NCBI GenBank assembly: GCA_943371535.1
Contig: CALRVE020000006.1
Span: forward strand, 77,755-141,754
Direction: 5' to 3'
DNA from: UBA1930 sp943371535
Lineage (GTDB): Bacteria; Bacteroidota; Bacteroidia; Chitinophagales; Chitinophagaceae
Length of the DNA: 64,000 nucleotides
Shown here: positions 9,304-17,740 of the stretch, one piece after another
How positions within the stretch are numbered: position 1 is the first letter of the stretch
How the letters are laid out: every line of letters begins with the position of its first letter
Notes under the pieces: generated by a model
Databases searched by the model: none
Told to the model about the DNA's origin: nothing
Seen by the model: only the letters and a program-made list of their open reading frames with translations
Translations under genes and position numbers: made by a program

Positions 9304-10101
9304 TTAGGCTTGTAAATTGGCTTTTAACTCTAACAAAAAAGAACGAAATTTTGTTAACGATTGTTGTAATTGTTGGTTGGTATCGGCTTTGGTTTTATTT
9401 TCTTTCAAATATTTTTTAGCACCATCAACCGAGTATTTTTTATTGCGTAATAAGTAATAAATGATTTGTAGGTTCTTAATGTCTTCTACTCTAAACAGTC
9501 TATCTCCTTTTCGGTTTTTTCTGGGTTTTAAAATATCAAATTCAGTTTCCCAAGCTCTAATTAAAGAAGTATTTACATTAAAAAAAGCTGCTACTTCACG
9601 TATAGGATAATATAATTTTTTGTTTAGTACGTCATCTTCTGGAATATTTACTAAACCAATTTCATCATCCATTTCTTTAAAACTTTTTCTACCTCTTTTG
9701 CTGCCAGGTTTGGAGTTTTGAGTTTTGACTTTTGTTGTTGGTTTGGTATTTTTTTCTTTTACTGATTCTATAATTACAAGAGACTCTTCTTGTACCAGAG
9801 TTATTGGTTCAACAATTGTTGGCTCAGCTGCCGTATGTTCAGCAGTAATTATAGGTTGTGTTGGAGCTTTTAGTTTTATTTTAACGCCAATTTTATCATC
9901 GGCAAAAATTACATTATTTGTAGGTGGTTCTATGGTAATTGGCTCTTGAACAATAGATTTGTCTTCAAGAATAATTGATGGTTCACTTAATGCTTGAGTG
10001 GGCTCTTGGTTTGTTTCATTTAGATTTTCTACCGGAGTTTCTTCACTAGCAAACATTGCCCCAAATAAATCTAATTGTTGTCCAATTTTCTTCTTCGCCA
10101 T
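9304..10101 (-). CDS. MerR-family regulator with long low-complexity N-terminus
   Basis: 265 residues. The MerR-type winged-helix domain lies in the C-terminal third (KKLYYPIREVAAFFNVNTSLIRAWETEF, then a DRLFRVEDIKNL wing). Residues 1-160 are acidic and rich in Pro, Thr and Glu, with no recognisable fold. This resembles the MerR proteins common in Chitinophagaceae, whose effector is unknown. I see no metal-binding Cys cluster. The stretch TQNSKPGSKRG, at 9700-9735, is encoded by short tandem AGTTTTG units. A -7-like element (TAAATTTG on this strand) lies about 20 bases upstream. Confidence 0.8.
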   Translation of the reverse strand: MAKKKIGQQLDLFGAMFASEETPVENLNETNQEPTQALSEPSIILEDKSIVQEPITIEPPTNNVIFADDKIGVKIKLKAPTQPIITAEHTAAEPTIVEPITLVQEESLVIIESVKEKNTKPTTKVKTQNSKPGSKRGRKSFKEMDDEIGLVNIPEDDVLNKKLYYPIREVAAFFNVNTSLIRAWETEFDILKPRKNRKGDRLFRVEDIKNLQIIYYLLRNKKYSVDGAKKYLKENKTKADTNQQLQQSLTKFRSFLLELKANLQA

Positions 10102-10120
10102 GCTGTAAAAGTAACAAACA

Positions 10121-10128
10121 CAAATTTA
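10121..10128 (-). promoter_or_regulatory. -7-like promoter element for the MerR gene
   Basis: On the minus strand this reads TAAATTTG, matching the Bacteroidota TAnnTTTG consensus, 20 bases before the MerR start. I see no clear -33 TTG at the expected distance. Confidence 0.35.
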
Positions 10129-10164
10129 ATTGAACTGCATATAAATTATTGGTGGATAATATGT

Positions 10165-10179
10165 AAGTAAGCCTTACTT
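10165..10179. promoter_or_regulatory. Perfect palindrome between divergent MerR and dehydrogenase genes
   Basis: AAGTAAG-C-CTTACTT is a perfect 7-base inverted repeat around one base. It lies 63 bases from the MerR start and 58 from the dehydrogenase start. It is a candidate operator for either gene. Confidence 0.4.
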
Positions 10180-10237
10180 CACTTTAACAAGTGTAAATCA
10201 AAGATTGTCTTGAATACAAAATATTTATCTTGCACAC

Positions 10238-11086
10238 ATGAGTAACATACATACAATTTGCGTTTGTGGTGCAGGTACAATGGGTAGTGGCATTGCACAA
10301 GTAGCAGCACAAGCTGGTTTTACAACTATACAGTTTGATGTAAACGAAAACATGTTATTAAAAAGCAAAGCTGCTATTGAAAAAAGTGTACAGTTTTTGG
10401 TAGATAAACAAAAAATAACCACAGCCCAACAAGCGGTTATTTTAAACAATATCATTTATACTAGCAATATCAACGATTGTATAGCCAATGTTTGTATCGA
10501 AGCAATTATAGAAAAGAAAGAAGCAAAAACTAGTTTGTTCAATCAGCTTGCTGCAATTAATGATGCTAATACCATTTTGGCCACCAACACTTCTTCTATT
10601 TCAATTAATGAAATAGCTGCTGGACTAAATAATCCAGCTAATTTGGTAGGGATGCATTTTTTTAATCCTGCAACTATTATGAAGTTGGTAGAAGTTGTAA
10701 AAGGAAATGCTACTAGTAATACTGTTGTAGAAACCATTGTTGCACTGTGTAAACAAATGAATAAAGTACCGGTTGTTTGTACCGATGCTCCAGGTTTTAT
10801 TGTAAATAGAGTTGCAAGACATTACTATTTAGAGGCCATGAAATTGGTAGAGCAAAATCTTGCTACCATAGAAAATGTAGATGCAATAATGGAAGCAACA
10901 GGTTTTAAAATGGGTCCGTTTAAATTGATGGATTTGATTGGTATGGATATCAACTTTGGTGTAAGTAATATTGTTTGGGAGGCATTGGGAAAACCAGCAA
11001 GATTAACCCCATCAATACTTCAACAACAAAAAGTTGAAGAAGGTAATTTAGGCCGAAAAACAGGGAAAGGATTTTATGCTTATTGA
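10238..11086 (+). CDS. 3-hydroxyacyl-CoA (3-hydroxybutyryl-CoA) dehydrogenase
   Basis: 282 residues, the usual length for the short HBD/PaaH type. The NAD-binding glycine motif is GAGTMGSGIAQ (residues 11-21). GMHFFNPATIMKLVEVV carries the catalytic His, and the helical C-terminal domain has DAPGFIVNRVARHYYLEAM and GPFKLMDLIGMD. It oxidises (3S)-hydroxyacyl-CoA to 3-ketoacyl-CoA with NAD. It could serve beta-oxidation or the lower phenylacetate pathway, whose PaaG and PaaD relatives lie near 42-43 kb. It is transcribed divergently from the MerR gene. Confidence 0.92.
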   Translation: MSNIHTICVCGAGTMGSGIAQVAAQAGFTTIQFDVNENMLLKSKAAIEKSVQFLVDKQKITTAQQAVILNNIIYTSNINDCIANVCIEAIIEKKEAKTSLFNQLAAINDANTILATNTSSISINEIAAGLNNPANLVGMHFFNPATIMKLVEVVKGNATSNTVVETIVALCKQMNKVPVVCTDAPGFIVNRVARHYYLEAMKLVEQNLATIENVDAIMEATGFKMGPFKLMDLIGMDINFGVSNIVWEALGKPARLTPSILQQQKVEEGNLGRKTGKGFYAY

Positions 11087-11106
11087 TTAAAAAGTCGGAG
11101 ATAAAA

Positions 11107-11142
11107 AAACCGCCGATTACACTACTGCAATTGGCGGTTTTG
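11107..11142. terminator. Bidirectional intrinsic terminator
   Basis: AAACCGCCGATT (11107-11118) pairs with AATTGGCGGTTT (11129-11140) with one G-U pair. It is flanked by A and T runs and lies between the convergent dehydrogenase and Nfu genes. Confidence 0.8.
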
Positions 11143-11159
11143 TATATAAATAGTTGTGA

Positions 11160-11759
11160 TTATTCTGCTTCGGCTACTACTTCTTTTACTTCAGGTATCA
11201 TACGTTTCATCATACCTTCAATACCTGCTTTTAAAGTAATCATGCTACTTGGGCAACCACTACAACTACCTTGTAACATTAGGTTTACAATACCATCGTT
11301 ATAGCTTTTAAACTGTATTGCTCCACCATCCATTTCAACAGCTGGCTTTACATAATTTTCCAATAATTCTTTCACTCTTTTCACAATATCATCATCATCG
11401 GCACTAACAGTATTGCTTGCTTCTTGTTTCATTAGTGCAACATCATCTTCATTTACTACTACTCCACCATTTTCTAAATAATCTTTCAAAAATTGTTTAA
11501 TGGTAGGTATTACATCTTGCCAATCATCGGTATCGGCAGTTTTAGTAAGTGTAATAAAATTGCTGGCAATAAATACACTTTTAATGAAAGGAAAACTGAA
11601 CAGTTCTTTAGCCAACGGCGAAGGACTTGAAGTACTTTCATCTTGAAAATCGATGCTCTTTCCAGGATACAATAGTTTGTTGGCAACAAACTTCATTGTT
11701 TCTGGATTGGGCGTCATTTCTGTATATATGCTGATAATGGGATTGCCTGTTTTAATCAT
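11160..11759 (-). CDS. NifU-family iron-sulphur scaffold/carrier (Nfu type)
   Basis: 199 residues. The N-terminal half is an Nfu_N domain (IYTEMTPNPETMKFVAN, residues 11-27). The C-terminal half is the NifU-like domain with GSCSGCPSS (Cys166, Cys169), which holds a bridging 4Fe-4S cluster between two subunits. It probably passes clusters to apoproteins in the cytoplasm. A run of four Asp residues (121-124) joins the domains. A -7-like element lies 20 bases upstream. The gene is a single unit. Confidence 0.93.
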   Translation of the reverse strand: MIKTGNPIISIYTEMTPNPETMKFVANKLLYPGKSIDFQDESTSSPSPLAKELFSFPFIKSVFIASNFITLTKTADTDDWQDVIPTIKQFLKDYLENGGVVVNEDDVALMKQEASNTVSADDDDIVKRVKELLENYVKPAVEMDGGAIQFKSYNDGIVNLMLQGSCSGCPSSMITLKAGIEGMMKRMIPEVKEVVAEAE

Positions 11760-11778
11760 ATTACTTAGTTTAACAAAG

Positions 11779-11786
11779 CAAAAATA
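11779..11786 (-). promoter_or_regulatory. -7-like promoter element for the Nfu gene
   Basis: The minus strand reads TATTTTTG, matching TAnnTTTG, 20 bases upstream of the Nfu ATG. No convincing -33 element was seen. Confidence 0.35.
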
Positions 11787-11855
11787 GCCTTTTGAAATGG
11801 TGTAATGGGCTTAGCCTTTACTTACAAAAGGGCTTTTTTCGTTTATCGAAAACAA

Positions 11856-11881
11856 AAACACCCCAATAAAATGGGGCGTTT
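11856..11881 (-). terminator. Probable terminator of the 66-residue secreted protein gene
   Basis: ACACCCC and GGGGCGT arms (about 11858-11880) form a stem with one mismatch around AATAAAAT. On the minus strand a T-rich tract follows. It lies 37 bases after the stop of the small gene. Confidence 0.55.
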
Positions 11882-11917
11882 ATAGGTAAACCAATCCATG
11901 TAATTACGAAACCTAAA

Positions 11918-12118
11918 CTAAAAACTTGCGGCTGCCGAATATTTTAAACGCAATAAATTACTGTTATTGGCATCTTTTGCTGCATTATATTTTTTGGTAG
12001 CTACCATTGTTGAACAATTGGTTTGTTCACCCTTATTAATAGCACATGAGTTTGTTTTGTAACTAGCGGTTAAAAAAACCACCAATGCCATTATTAAAAT
12101 TGTATACTTTGTTTTCAT
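11918..12118 (-). CDS. Small secreted hypothetical protein
   Basis: 66 residues. The N-terminus is a clear signal peptide (MKTKYTILIMALVVFLTAS). The short mature part has two cysteines (NSCAINKGEQTNCS) and ends SAAASF. I recognise no family. Three signs make it a real gene. A promoter with the Bacteroidota TTG-N19-TACTTTTG form lies just upstream. The start context is good. A hairpin terminator follows the stop. It may be a small exported peptide with one disulphide. Confidence 0.65.
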   Translation of the reverse strand: MKTKYTILIMALVVFLTASYKTNSCAINKGEQTNCSTMVATKKYNAAKDANNSNLLRLKYSAAASF

Positions 12119-12140
12119 ACCCCTACTTCTTTTACGAGTA

Positions 12141-12170
12141 CAAAAGTATTTTTTATAATGGGTGATGCAA
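12141..12170 (-). promoter_or_regulatory. Bacteroidota-type promoter for the small secreted protein
   Basis: On the minus strand TTG (12170-12168), a 19-base spacer and TACTTTTG (12148-12141) match the -33/-7 consensus of Bacteroidota housekeeping promoters, 22 bases before the ATG. Confidence 0.6.
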
Positions 12171-12270
12171 CCACATGAATATGTGAAAATGTAGAAATGA
12201 TAAGTTTTTTGCAGGATTTTGCTTTTATGGAAAATGTTTATACAAGCATCTCAACACAAAACAAACTGTT

Positions 12271-12780
12271 ATGGCCGAAATTCAAACTAACCAACAACAA
12301 GGTGTTGCTAAAAGAAAACAACATAGCACAAGAGTAGATTTAACCCCAATGGTAGATTTGGGTTTTTTGCTCATTACCTTTTTCATTTTTACAACAGCAC
12401 TTACAAAACCCAATGTAATGAAAATGGTTTTGCCCAATGAAACAGATATTACTCACCCAACTAGTGTGCAAGACAGTAAAGTAATTACCATTTTTCCAAA
12501 AGCCAATAATAAACTCTCGTATTATTATGGTAATAATATAGATCAAATGCAAGAAACCAATTGGGGAGAATTGGGTATTAGAAAACTATTATTAGAAAAG
12601 AGAAATCAAGTAGCAACAAAATTTGGTAATGGAAAAGAAATGATTGTATTAATTAAGCCAACCGAAGAAAGTACGTATCAAAATTTGATAGATATTTTGG
12701 ATGAAATGGTCATTAACGATATTAGTAGATACATGCTGTTAGATGTATCTGCTGCAGAATTAGCTATAGTAAAAAACTAA
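12271..12780 (+). CDS. ExbD/TolR-family biopolymer transport protein
   Basis: 169 residues. One N-terminal transmembrane helix (about 27-44) carries the conserved LTPMVDLGFLLITFF, with Asp29 at the position of the essential ExbD proton-binding Asp. The rest is periplasmic. With ExbB and TonB, ExbD couples the proton gradient to outer-membrane receptors, which would suit the TonB receptors in this window. No exbB or tonB gene is adjacent, so this is a solitary copy. It ends in a hairpin that overlaps the stop codon. Confidence 0.88.
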   Translation: MAEIQTNQQQGVAKRKQHSTRVDLTPMVDLGFLLITFFIFTTALTKPNVMKMVLPNETDITHPTSVQDSKVITIFPKANNKLSYYYGNNIDQMQETNWGELGIRKLLLEKRNQVATKFGNGKEMIVLIKPTEESTYQNLIDILDEMVINDISRYMLLDVSAAELAIVKN

Positions 12781-12799
12781 CCCATTGGGTTAGTTTTTT
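12771..12799. terminator. Bidirectional terminator overlapping the ExbD stop codon
   Basis: AAAAAACTAACCC (12771-12783), loop ATT, GGGTTAGTTTTTT (12787-12799): a perfect 13-bp stem. The TAA stop of the ExbD gene lies inside the left arm. It also lies downstream of the convergent pdxH. Confidence 0.85.
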
Positions 12800-12822
12800 A
12801 CTAAAATATCTTACCTCAATAT

Positions 12823-13464
12823 TTAAGGAGATAAACGTTCTTTAATCCACTCTTGTTCATCTTTTCTGTACTGAATTCTATCGTGTAAACGGCTACTTCT
12901 TCCTTGCCAAAATTCTATTAAATGGGGTGTTACTTTATAGCCACCCCAATGATCGGGTCTTGGAATATTTTCGGTATCAAAAATTTCGGTGTACTTCTGT
13001 ACGTTTTGTTCAATTACTTGTCTGTACTCAATTACAGCACTTTGATGCGATGCCCAAGCTCCAATTTTACTACCTGCTGGTCGGCTATTAAAATAGGCAT
13101 CGTTTTCTTCATTACTCACTTTTTCAACTGTTCCTTCAATGCGTATTTGGCGTTCTAATTCTTTCCAAAAAAACACCAATGCAGCGGTAGGATTATTCGC
13201 TAATTCTTTACCCTTATCGCTCAAATAATTGGTAAAAAAAACAAAGCCATTTTCGTCGTATCCTTTCAACAAAACTATTCTTGCAGTTGGTGTGCCTTTA
13301 GGTGTAACAGTAGCCAAAGTCATGGCATTCACTTCATCAATATTACTATTTATTGCATCGTTCCACCAATGTGTAAATTGTTCAATTGGGTTGGCTAAAG
13401 CATCTTTTTCGTCAAAAGAAGCTAGCATATAATCTTTTCTAATATCGGCAACAGACTTACTCAT
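12823..13464 (-). CDS. pdxH: Pyridoxamine 5'-phosphate oxidase
   Basis: 213 residues, the standard length. FMN-binding regions are seen at RIVLLKGYDENGFVFFTNY and WKELERQIRIEGTVEKV. The C-terminal signature reads PHLIEFWQGRSSRLHDR. The enzyme oxidises pyridoxine or pyridoxamine 5'-phosphate to pyridoxal 5'-phosphate with oxygen. Salvage rather than de novo use cannot be told from this window. A promoter with TTG-N18-TACATTTG lies just upstream and gives a leader of about 12 bases. Confidence 0.96.
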   Translation of the reverse strand: MSKSVADIRKDYMLASFDEKDALANPIEQFTHWWNDAINSNIDEVNAMTLATVTPKGTPTARIVLLKGYDENGFVFFTNYLSDKGKELANNPTAALVFFWKELERQIRIEGTVEKVSNEENDAYFNSRPAGSKIGAWASHQSAVIEYRQVIEQNVQKYTEIFDTENIPRPDHWGGYKVTPHLIEFWQGRSSRLHDRIQYRKDEQEWIKERLSP

Positions 13465-13482
13465 AATTCAATTTTTCTAGTG

Positions 13483-13511
13483 CAAATGTATTTGAATGTT
13501 TTATTTAGCAA
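13483..13511 (-). promoter_or_regulatory. Bacteroidota-type promoter for pdxH
   Basis: On the minus strand TTG (13511-13509), an 18-base spacer and TACATTTG (13490-13483) lie 19 bases before the pdxH ATG. The -7 element is an exact match to TAnnTTTG. Confidence 0.55.
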
Positions 13512-13577
13512 TATGATGTTTATCAGTATAAAACAGTTAATACTTATTATAGTTTAGCACAGGTGTTTTTGTAATTA

Positions 13578-13585
13578 TACTTTTG
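13578..13585 (+). promoter_or_regulatory. -7-like element that decides the CorC/CNNM gene start
   Basis: TACTTTTG matches TAnnTTTG. It overlaps the most upstream in-frame start (TTG at 13583), so translation should begin at the downstream ATG, 13601. Confidence 0.45.
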
Positions 13586-13600
13586 TTTTATATTCGATGT

Positions 13601-14857
13601 ATGGGAGATATTTTTACCATTATTTGGATTATTGTAACCATTATTTTAATTGGCTTTTTTGCAGGCTACGAAATTGCTTTTGTAAGTGCCAATAGATTGG
13701 GTATTGAGTTAAAGAAAAAGCAAGGCATTAAAAGTGGCATATTGGTGTCTAAGTTTTTAGAACATCCGGCAAAATTTATTGGTAGTTGCTTAGTTGGGCT
13801 AAATATTTTTTTAGTTATTTATGGTTTACTGTTTAGTCAATTATTAAAAAATTCTCTTTGGAATCCGTTCAACATACAAAATGAATATTTGAAATTGGTA
13901 GTAGATACTATTTTATCAACTTCCATTGTTTTAATTTTTGGAGAGTTTATACCTAAAGCTATTTTTAGGGCTAAGAACGATGTATTACTTAACTTCTTTG
14001 CACCCGTAGCTAATTTTTTTCATGGTTTATTTCAATCGGTTGCTAGTTTGTTTGTTAGTTTTTCTCAATGGATTTTAAAATACATTTTTAACTTAAGGGT
14101 GAATGAAAAAGAAGACGCATTTTCTCATGTAGATTTAGAACATTTCTTTCAGCAAACCAAAGAACAAGACGATGATAGTGAAGAGTTGAATAAAGAATTA
14201 TTTGAAAATGCATTGAGTTTGCCTACGGTAAAAGTGAGGCAATGTTTAGTACCTCGTACCGAAATTGAAGCATTAGAATTAAGTACTTCTATTAAAGAAG
14301 CAAAGCAACATTTTATAAACACACAACTTACCAAATTGGTGGTGTACGATGAAAGTATAGACAATATTGTGGGTTATATTCATCAATTAGATTTATTTAA
14401 AAAACCCACCGATATAAAATCTATTTTATTGCCCATACCAGCCATACCAGAAAGCATGAGTGCAACCGATTTAATTAGCAAGTTTACTAAAGAACGTAAA
14501 AGTATTGCTTGGGTAGTAGATGAGTTTGGTGGCACAAGTGGAATTATTACTATGGAAGATGTATTAGAAGAAATTTTTGGCGAAATAAAAGATGAATATG
14601 ATACAGAAGAGTTTGTAGAAAAACAATTGGCCGAAAATGAATTTATTTTTAGTGGCCGATTAGAGTTAGATATTTTGAATGAAAAATATAATTTAAATTT
14701 TGATGTAGAAGAGTCTGAAACATTATCGGGCTATATTATCAATAGATACGAAACAATACCTAAGCAAAAAGAAACCATTATTATTGGCAACTATCAATTT
14801 GATGTTTTAAGTGTTAGCGATACTCGAATAGAAACCGTAAAACTTAAAATTTTGTAA
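13601..14857 (+). CDS. CorC/CNNM-family (hemolysin-like) membrane protein
   Basis: 418 residues from ATG at 13601. A TTG start 18 bases upstream falls inside the -7 promoter element. Domain order: DUF21/CNNM membrane domain with about four helices (1-170), two CBS domains (about 195-320, including CLVPRTEIEALE and DEFGGTSGIITMEDVLEEIFGEI), and a C-terminal CorC_HlyC domain (about 335-418). The family is tied to Mg2+ or Co2+ efflux and, in Bacteroidota, to gliding-type GldE proteins. The hemolysin label is historical. I cannot tell which role applies. Confidence 0.88.
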   Translation: MGDIFTIIWIIVTIILIGFFAGYEIAFVSANRLGIELKKKQGIKSGILVSKFLEHPAKFIGSCLVGLNIFLVIYGLLFSQLLKNSLWNPFNIQNEYLKLVVDTILSTSIVLIFGEFIPKAIFRAKNDVLLNFFAPVANFFHGLFQSVASLFVSFSQWILKYIFNLRVNEKEDAFSHVDLEHFFQQTKEQDDDSEELNKELFENALSLPTVKVRQCLVPRTEIEALELSTSIKEAKQHFINTQLTKLVVYDESIDNIVGYIHQLDLFKKPTDIKSILLPIPAIPESMSATDLISKFTKERKSIAWVVDEFGGTSGIITMEDVLEEIFGEIKDEYDTEEFVEKQLAENEFIFSGRLELDILNEKYNLNFDVEESETLSGYIINRYETIPKQKETIIIGNYQFDVLSVSDTRIETVKLKIL

Positions 14858-14911
14858 ACCAAGTCTAACAAATCAATTAAATCCTATTTTAAAACCAATT
14901 ATCTTTTATTC

Positions 14912-17728
14912 ATGAACAACATGTTGCCAAACATAGAAGTTAATTATAACGGTTTATTGGCAACCTGTTTTGAACAGCTAATTATCTCATCAAGTGTAGA
15001 TGCTGCATTAGAAAATATTTGCAAAGGGTTTATACATGAGAACAATGCTTGTACCTGTGCAATTGTAAAAACAAAAAACCAAACTACCGTAGAGGGCATA
15101 AAAGGCTTTAGCACAAACAACTTATCTATTCTTAGTAAAGAAGGTTTTGTACATCAAGTACATCAACTATATGTATCACATAATAATCAGCCAGTTTTTT
15201 GTAATAGTGAAACAACCAACAGCTCGTGGAAGCAATTCTTAGAGCAATTTAATATTGATTCTATTAGCATACAACCCATTTTTTTAAATACACAATTATG
15301 GGGTATATTAATTGTTACGGGTTCAACCCATTATTTAACTGCATTAAATAATGTATTACCTCAAATTACATCTGCCATTGGTGCAACTATTGCTAACAAA
15401 GAAATTCAAGAACAATTATATGCACATAATGAAGTGTACGAAACAACATTAGCTACACTCAACCAACTTATTTGGGAGTTAGATTTACGCAATAATACCA
15501 TGCGTATTATGGGTTTTGCTCCAAGAATTGGCACTTACAACCAACAAATAATAGAGTTAAACTATAAAAAACAATTATTAGAAACAGTACATATAGACGA
15601 TAGAGAACGTGTAATAAAAGGCTTTGATGCTTTTATTACGCAACCTCATAAAAGCACTTACGAACAAGTGTACAGAATTTTAAGTGCCGATGCAAGCCAA
15701 TACATTTGGGTAGAAACAAAGCAAACATTATTATGCGATGCTGATGGAAAACCAGCCATTATTGTTGGCACCACTGCCGATATTAACGATACCCAACAAG
15801 TTGCTTTTGAACTAGAAAAACACAAAGAACAAAACGAGTTTTTGGTGCAAATGCTACAAGAAAGCAACGAGAAATTAAACACTATTTTAAACAGCAGTAA
15901 AGAAATTATTTTAACCATTGATTTACAAACTGGGCAAATAGAAAATGTAAACGATGCTATTAAAATTTTAGGTTATTCGCCCAAAGAATGGATTGGTCAA
16001 TACTATACCAAATGGACGCTGGAAAAGAGAAGAAAGTTTCACGATTTATTAAAGCATGCTAGCGAAAGCGATACAAGTGTTCGAAGTCAGCAAATACTTT
16101 TTTCTACCAAAAAAGGTGATGAAGAAATTCCGTTCGAATTTTCAACTTCTATATTTTCTTTCAAAAACAAAAAATATTTATTGTGTGTATTAAGAGATAT
16201 TAGAGAACGATTGGAATACGAAAAAAATATTACGCAAGTAACCGATCAGTTAACGCATTTAATTAACAATATTGATGATGTTTATGCCATATATAATTTA
16301 AAAGAAAAGAAGTACGAATTTGTAAGCGATAATATTGAAGGTTTTTTTGGTTGCAGTAAAGAAACCTTTATGCAGCAAGGTTTATTTTGGCACAACATTA
16401 TACATATAGAAGATGCAGCAAGTATTGTAAAACAAATGGATGAAGTAATTAAAAATAAAACTCGTGGAGAGTTTTTTTATAGAATTACAACACCAATTGG
16501 CGAAACAAAAATGTTGCTTGAAAAAATTACAGTAGCTGTAGATGAAGATGGGGAAGCCGATAGAGTGTATATTGTAAAAAGTGATTACACACATATTGAA
16601 AATGCAGAACAAAGCTTAATTGAAAGTGAAAGAAAGTTTAGGTTTATTTCAGAAAACATTACCGATTTTATTTCTATAATAGATAATGATGGACGATTTT
16701 TATATGCATCGCCATCGGCAGAAAAAGTAATTGGTTATACACCAGAAGAACTTATTGGCGAAGGTTCAATTTATATTATTCACCCTAATGATGTACCTCA
16801 CTTTATAGAAGATGTTTTGGAGAAGGCCGTTTTTGATAAAAAAGAATCACAGTTACGATATAGATTATTATCAAAAAAAGGCGAATATTATTGGGTAGAA
16901 ACTTACTTTAAGCCCATTATAGATGCTAAAAATGAAACTACTTCTATCATTTGTAGCACAAGAGATGTTACAGAGCGTGAACAGTTGATGAAAGATTTAG
17001 AGTTGGCACTAGAAAAAGAAAGAGAGTTGAACGAGTTGCGTTCTCAATTTGTATCAACTGCATCACATCAATTTAGAACACCACTCACTGTAATACAAAG
17101 TGGCGTAGAGTTAATGGAAATTTATTTAGAAAACTTACCCGAAGAAAAGCAAGCACGGTTTAAAAAACAATTTCATAAAATACAAGATGAAGTAGTACGA
17201 TTACAAGATTTGATGAACGACATTTTGTTATTAGGAAGAGCCGATGCAAAAAGAACTCCATTTAACCCAGTGTTAAATGATTTGGTTCAGTTTTGCTATC
17301 AATTGGTAGAAGGTAAGTACAACAATCGTTTTCCAACCAATCGCCAGGTACAAATTAATGTAATTGGAAATGAACAGCTAGTAGAGTTTGACCCAAAATT
17401 ATTAGACCATGCACTAGAAAATATTTTGAGCAATGCTTACAAGTATTCTGAAGAAGGAAGCATTGCTTTACACATTCAATTTGAATACGAAAATGTAAAA
17501 ATCGCCATTAGCGATAAAGGAATTGGAATTCCTGAAAGCGATTTAGTAAATTTGTTTCAACCATTTTATAGAGCAGGCAATACAACAGAAATTGAAGGCA
17601 CAGGTTTAGGTTTATCTATTGTAAAAGAATTTATAGAAAAGCATAACGGACAAATTTTTGTTGTGAGCGAATTAAATAAAGGCACAACAGTTAACGTTAT
17701 ACTACCAATTAAAAGCCATCAATCATAA
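14912..17728 (+). CDS. PAS-domain sensor histidine kinase
   Basis: 938 residues with no signal peptide or membrane segment, so probably cytoplasmic. Domain order: a GAF-like N-terminal region (about 10-165), a series of PAS/PAC domains to about 700 (for example FIWELDLRNNTM-type, NIEGFFGCSKETF, DNDGRFLYASPSAEKVIGYTPEEL), HisKA with SHQFRTPL (His719), then HATPase_c with NILSNAYKYS, DKGIGIP and GTGLGLSIV. It should autophosphorylate His719 in response to a cytoplasmic cue such as redox, light or a ligand. The next gene starts 12 bases downstream and is its likely phosphotransfer partner. Confidence 0.9.
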   Translation: MNNMLPNIEVNYNGLLATCFEQLIISSSVDAALENICKGFIHENNACTCAIVKTKNQTTVEGIKGFSTNNLSILSKEGFVHQVHQLYVSHNNQPVFCNSETTNSSWKQFLEQFNIDSISIQPIFLNTQLWGILIVTGSTHYLTALNNVLPQITSAIGATIANKEIQEQLYAHNEVYETTLATLNQLIWELDLRNNTMRIMGFAPRIGTYNQQIIELNYKKQLLETVHIDDRERVIKGFDAFITQPHKSTYEQVYRILSADASQYIWVETKQTLLCDADGKPAIIVGTTADINDTQQVAFELEKHKEQNEFLVQMLQESNEKLNTILNSSKEIILTIDLQTGQIENVNDAIKILGYSPKEWIGQYYTKWTLEKRRKFHDLLKHASESDTSVRSQQILFSTKKGDEEIPFEFSTSIFSFKNKKYLLCVLRDIRERLEYEKNITQVTDQLTHLINNIDDVYAIYNLKEKKYEFVSDNIEGFFGCSKETFMQQGLFWHNIIHIEDAASIVKQMDEVIKNKTRGEFFYRITTPIGETKMLLEKITVAVDEDGEADRVYIVKSDYTHIENAEQSLIESERKFRFISENITDFISIIDNDGRFLYASPSAEKVIGYTPEELIGEGSIYIIHPNDVPHFIEDVLEKAVFDKKESQLRYRLLSKKGEYYWVETYFKPIIDAKNETTSIICSTRDVTEREQLMKDLELALEKERELNELRSQFVSTASHQFRTPLTVIQSGVELMEIYLENLPEEKQARFKKQFHKIQDEVVRLQDLMNDILLLGRADAKRTPFNPVLNDLVQFCYQLVEGKYNNRFPTNRQVQINVIGNEQLVEFDPKLLDHALENILSNAYKYSEEGSIALHIQFEYENVKIAISDKGIGIPESDLVNLFQPFYRAGNTTEIEGTGLGLSIVKEFIEKHNGQIFVVSELNKGTTVNVILPIKSHQS

Positions 17729-17740
17729 AAAATCACCCCA

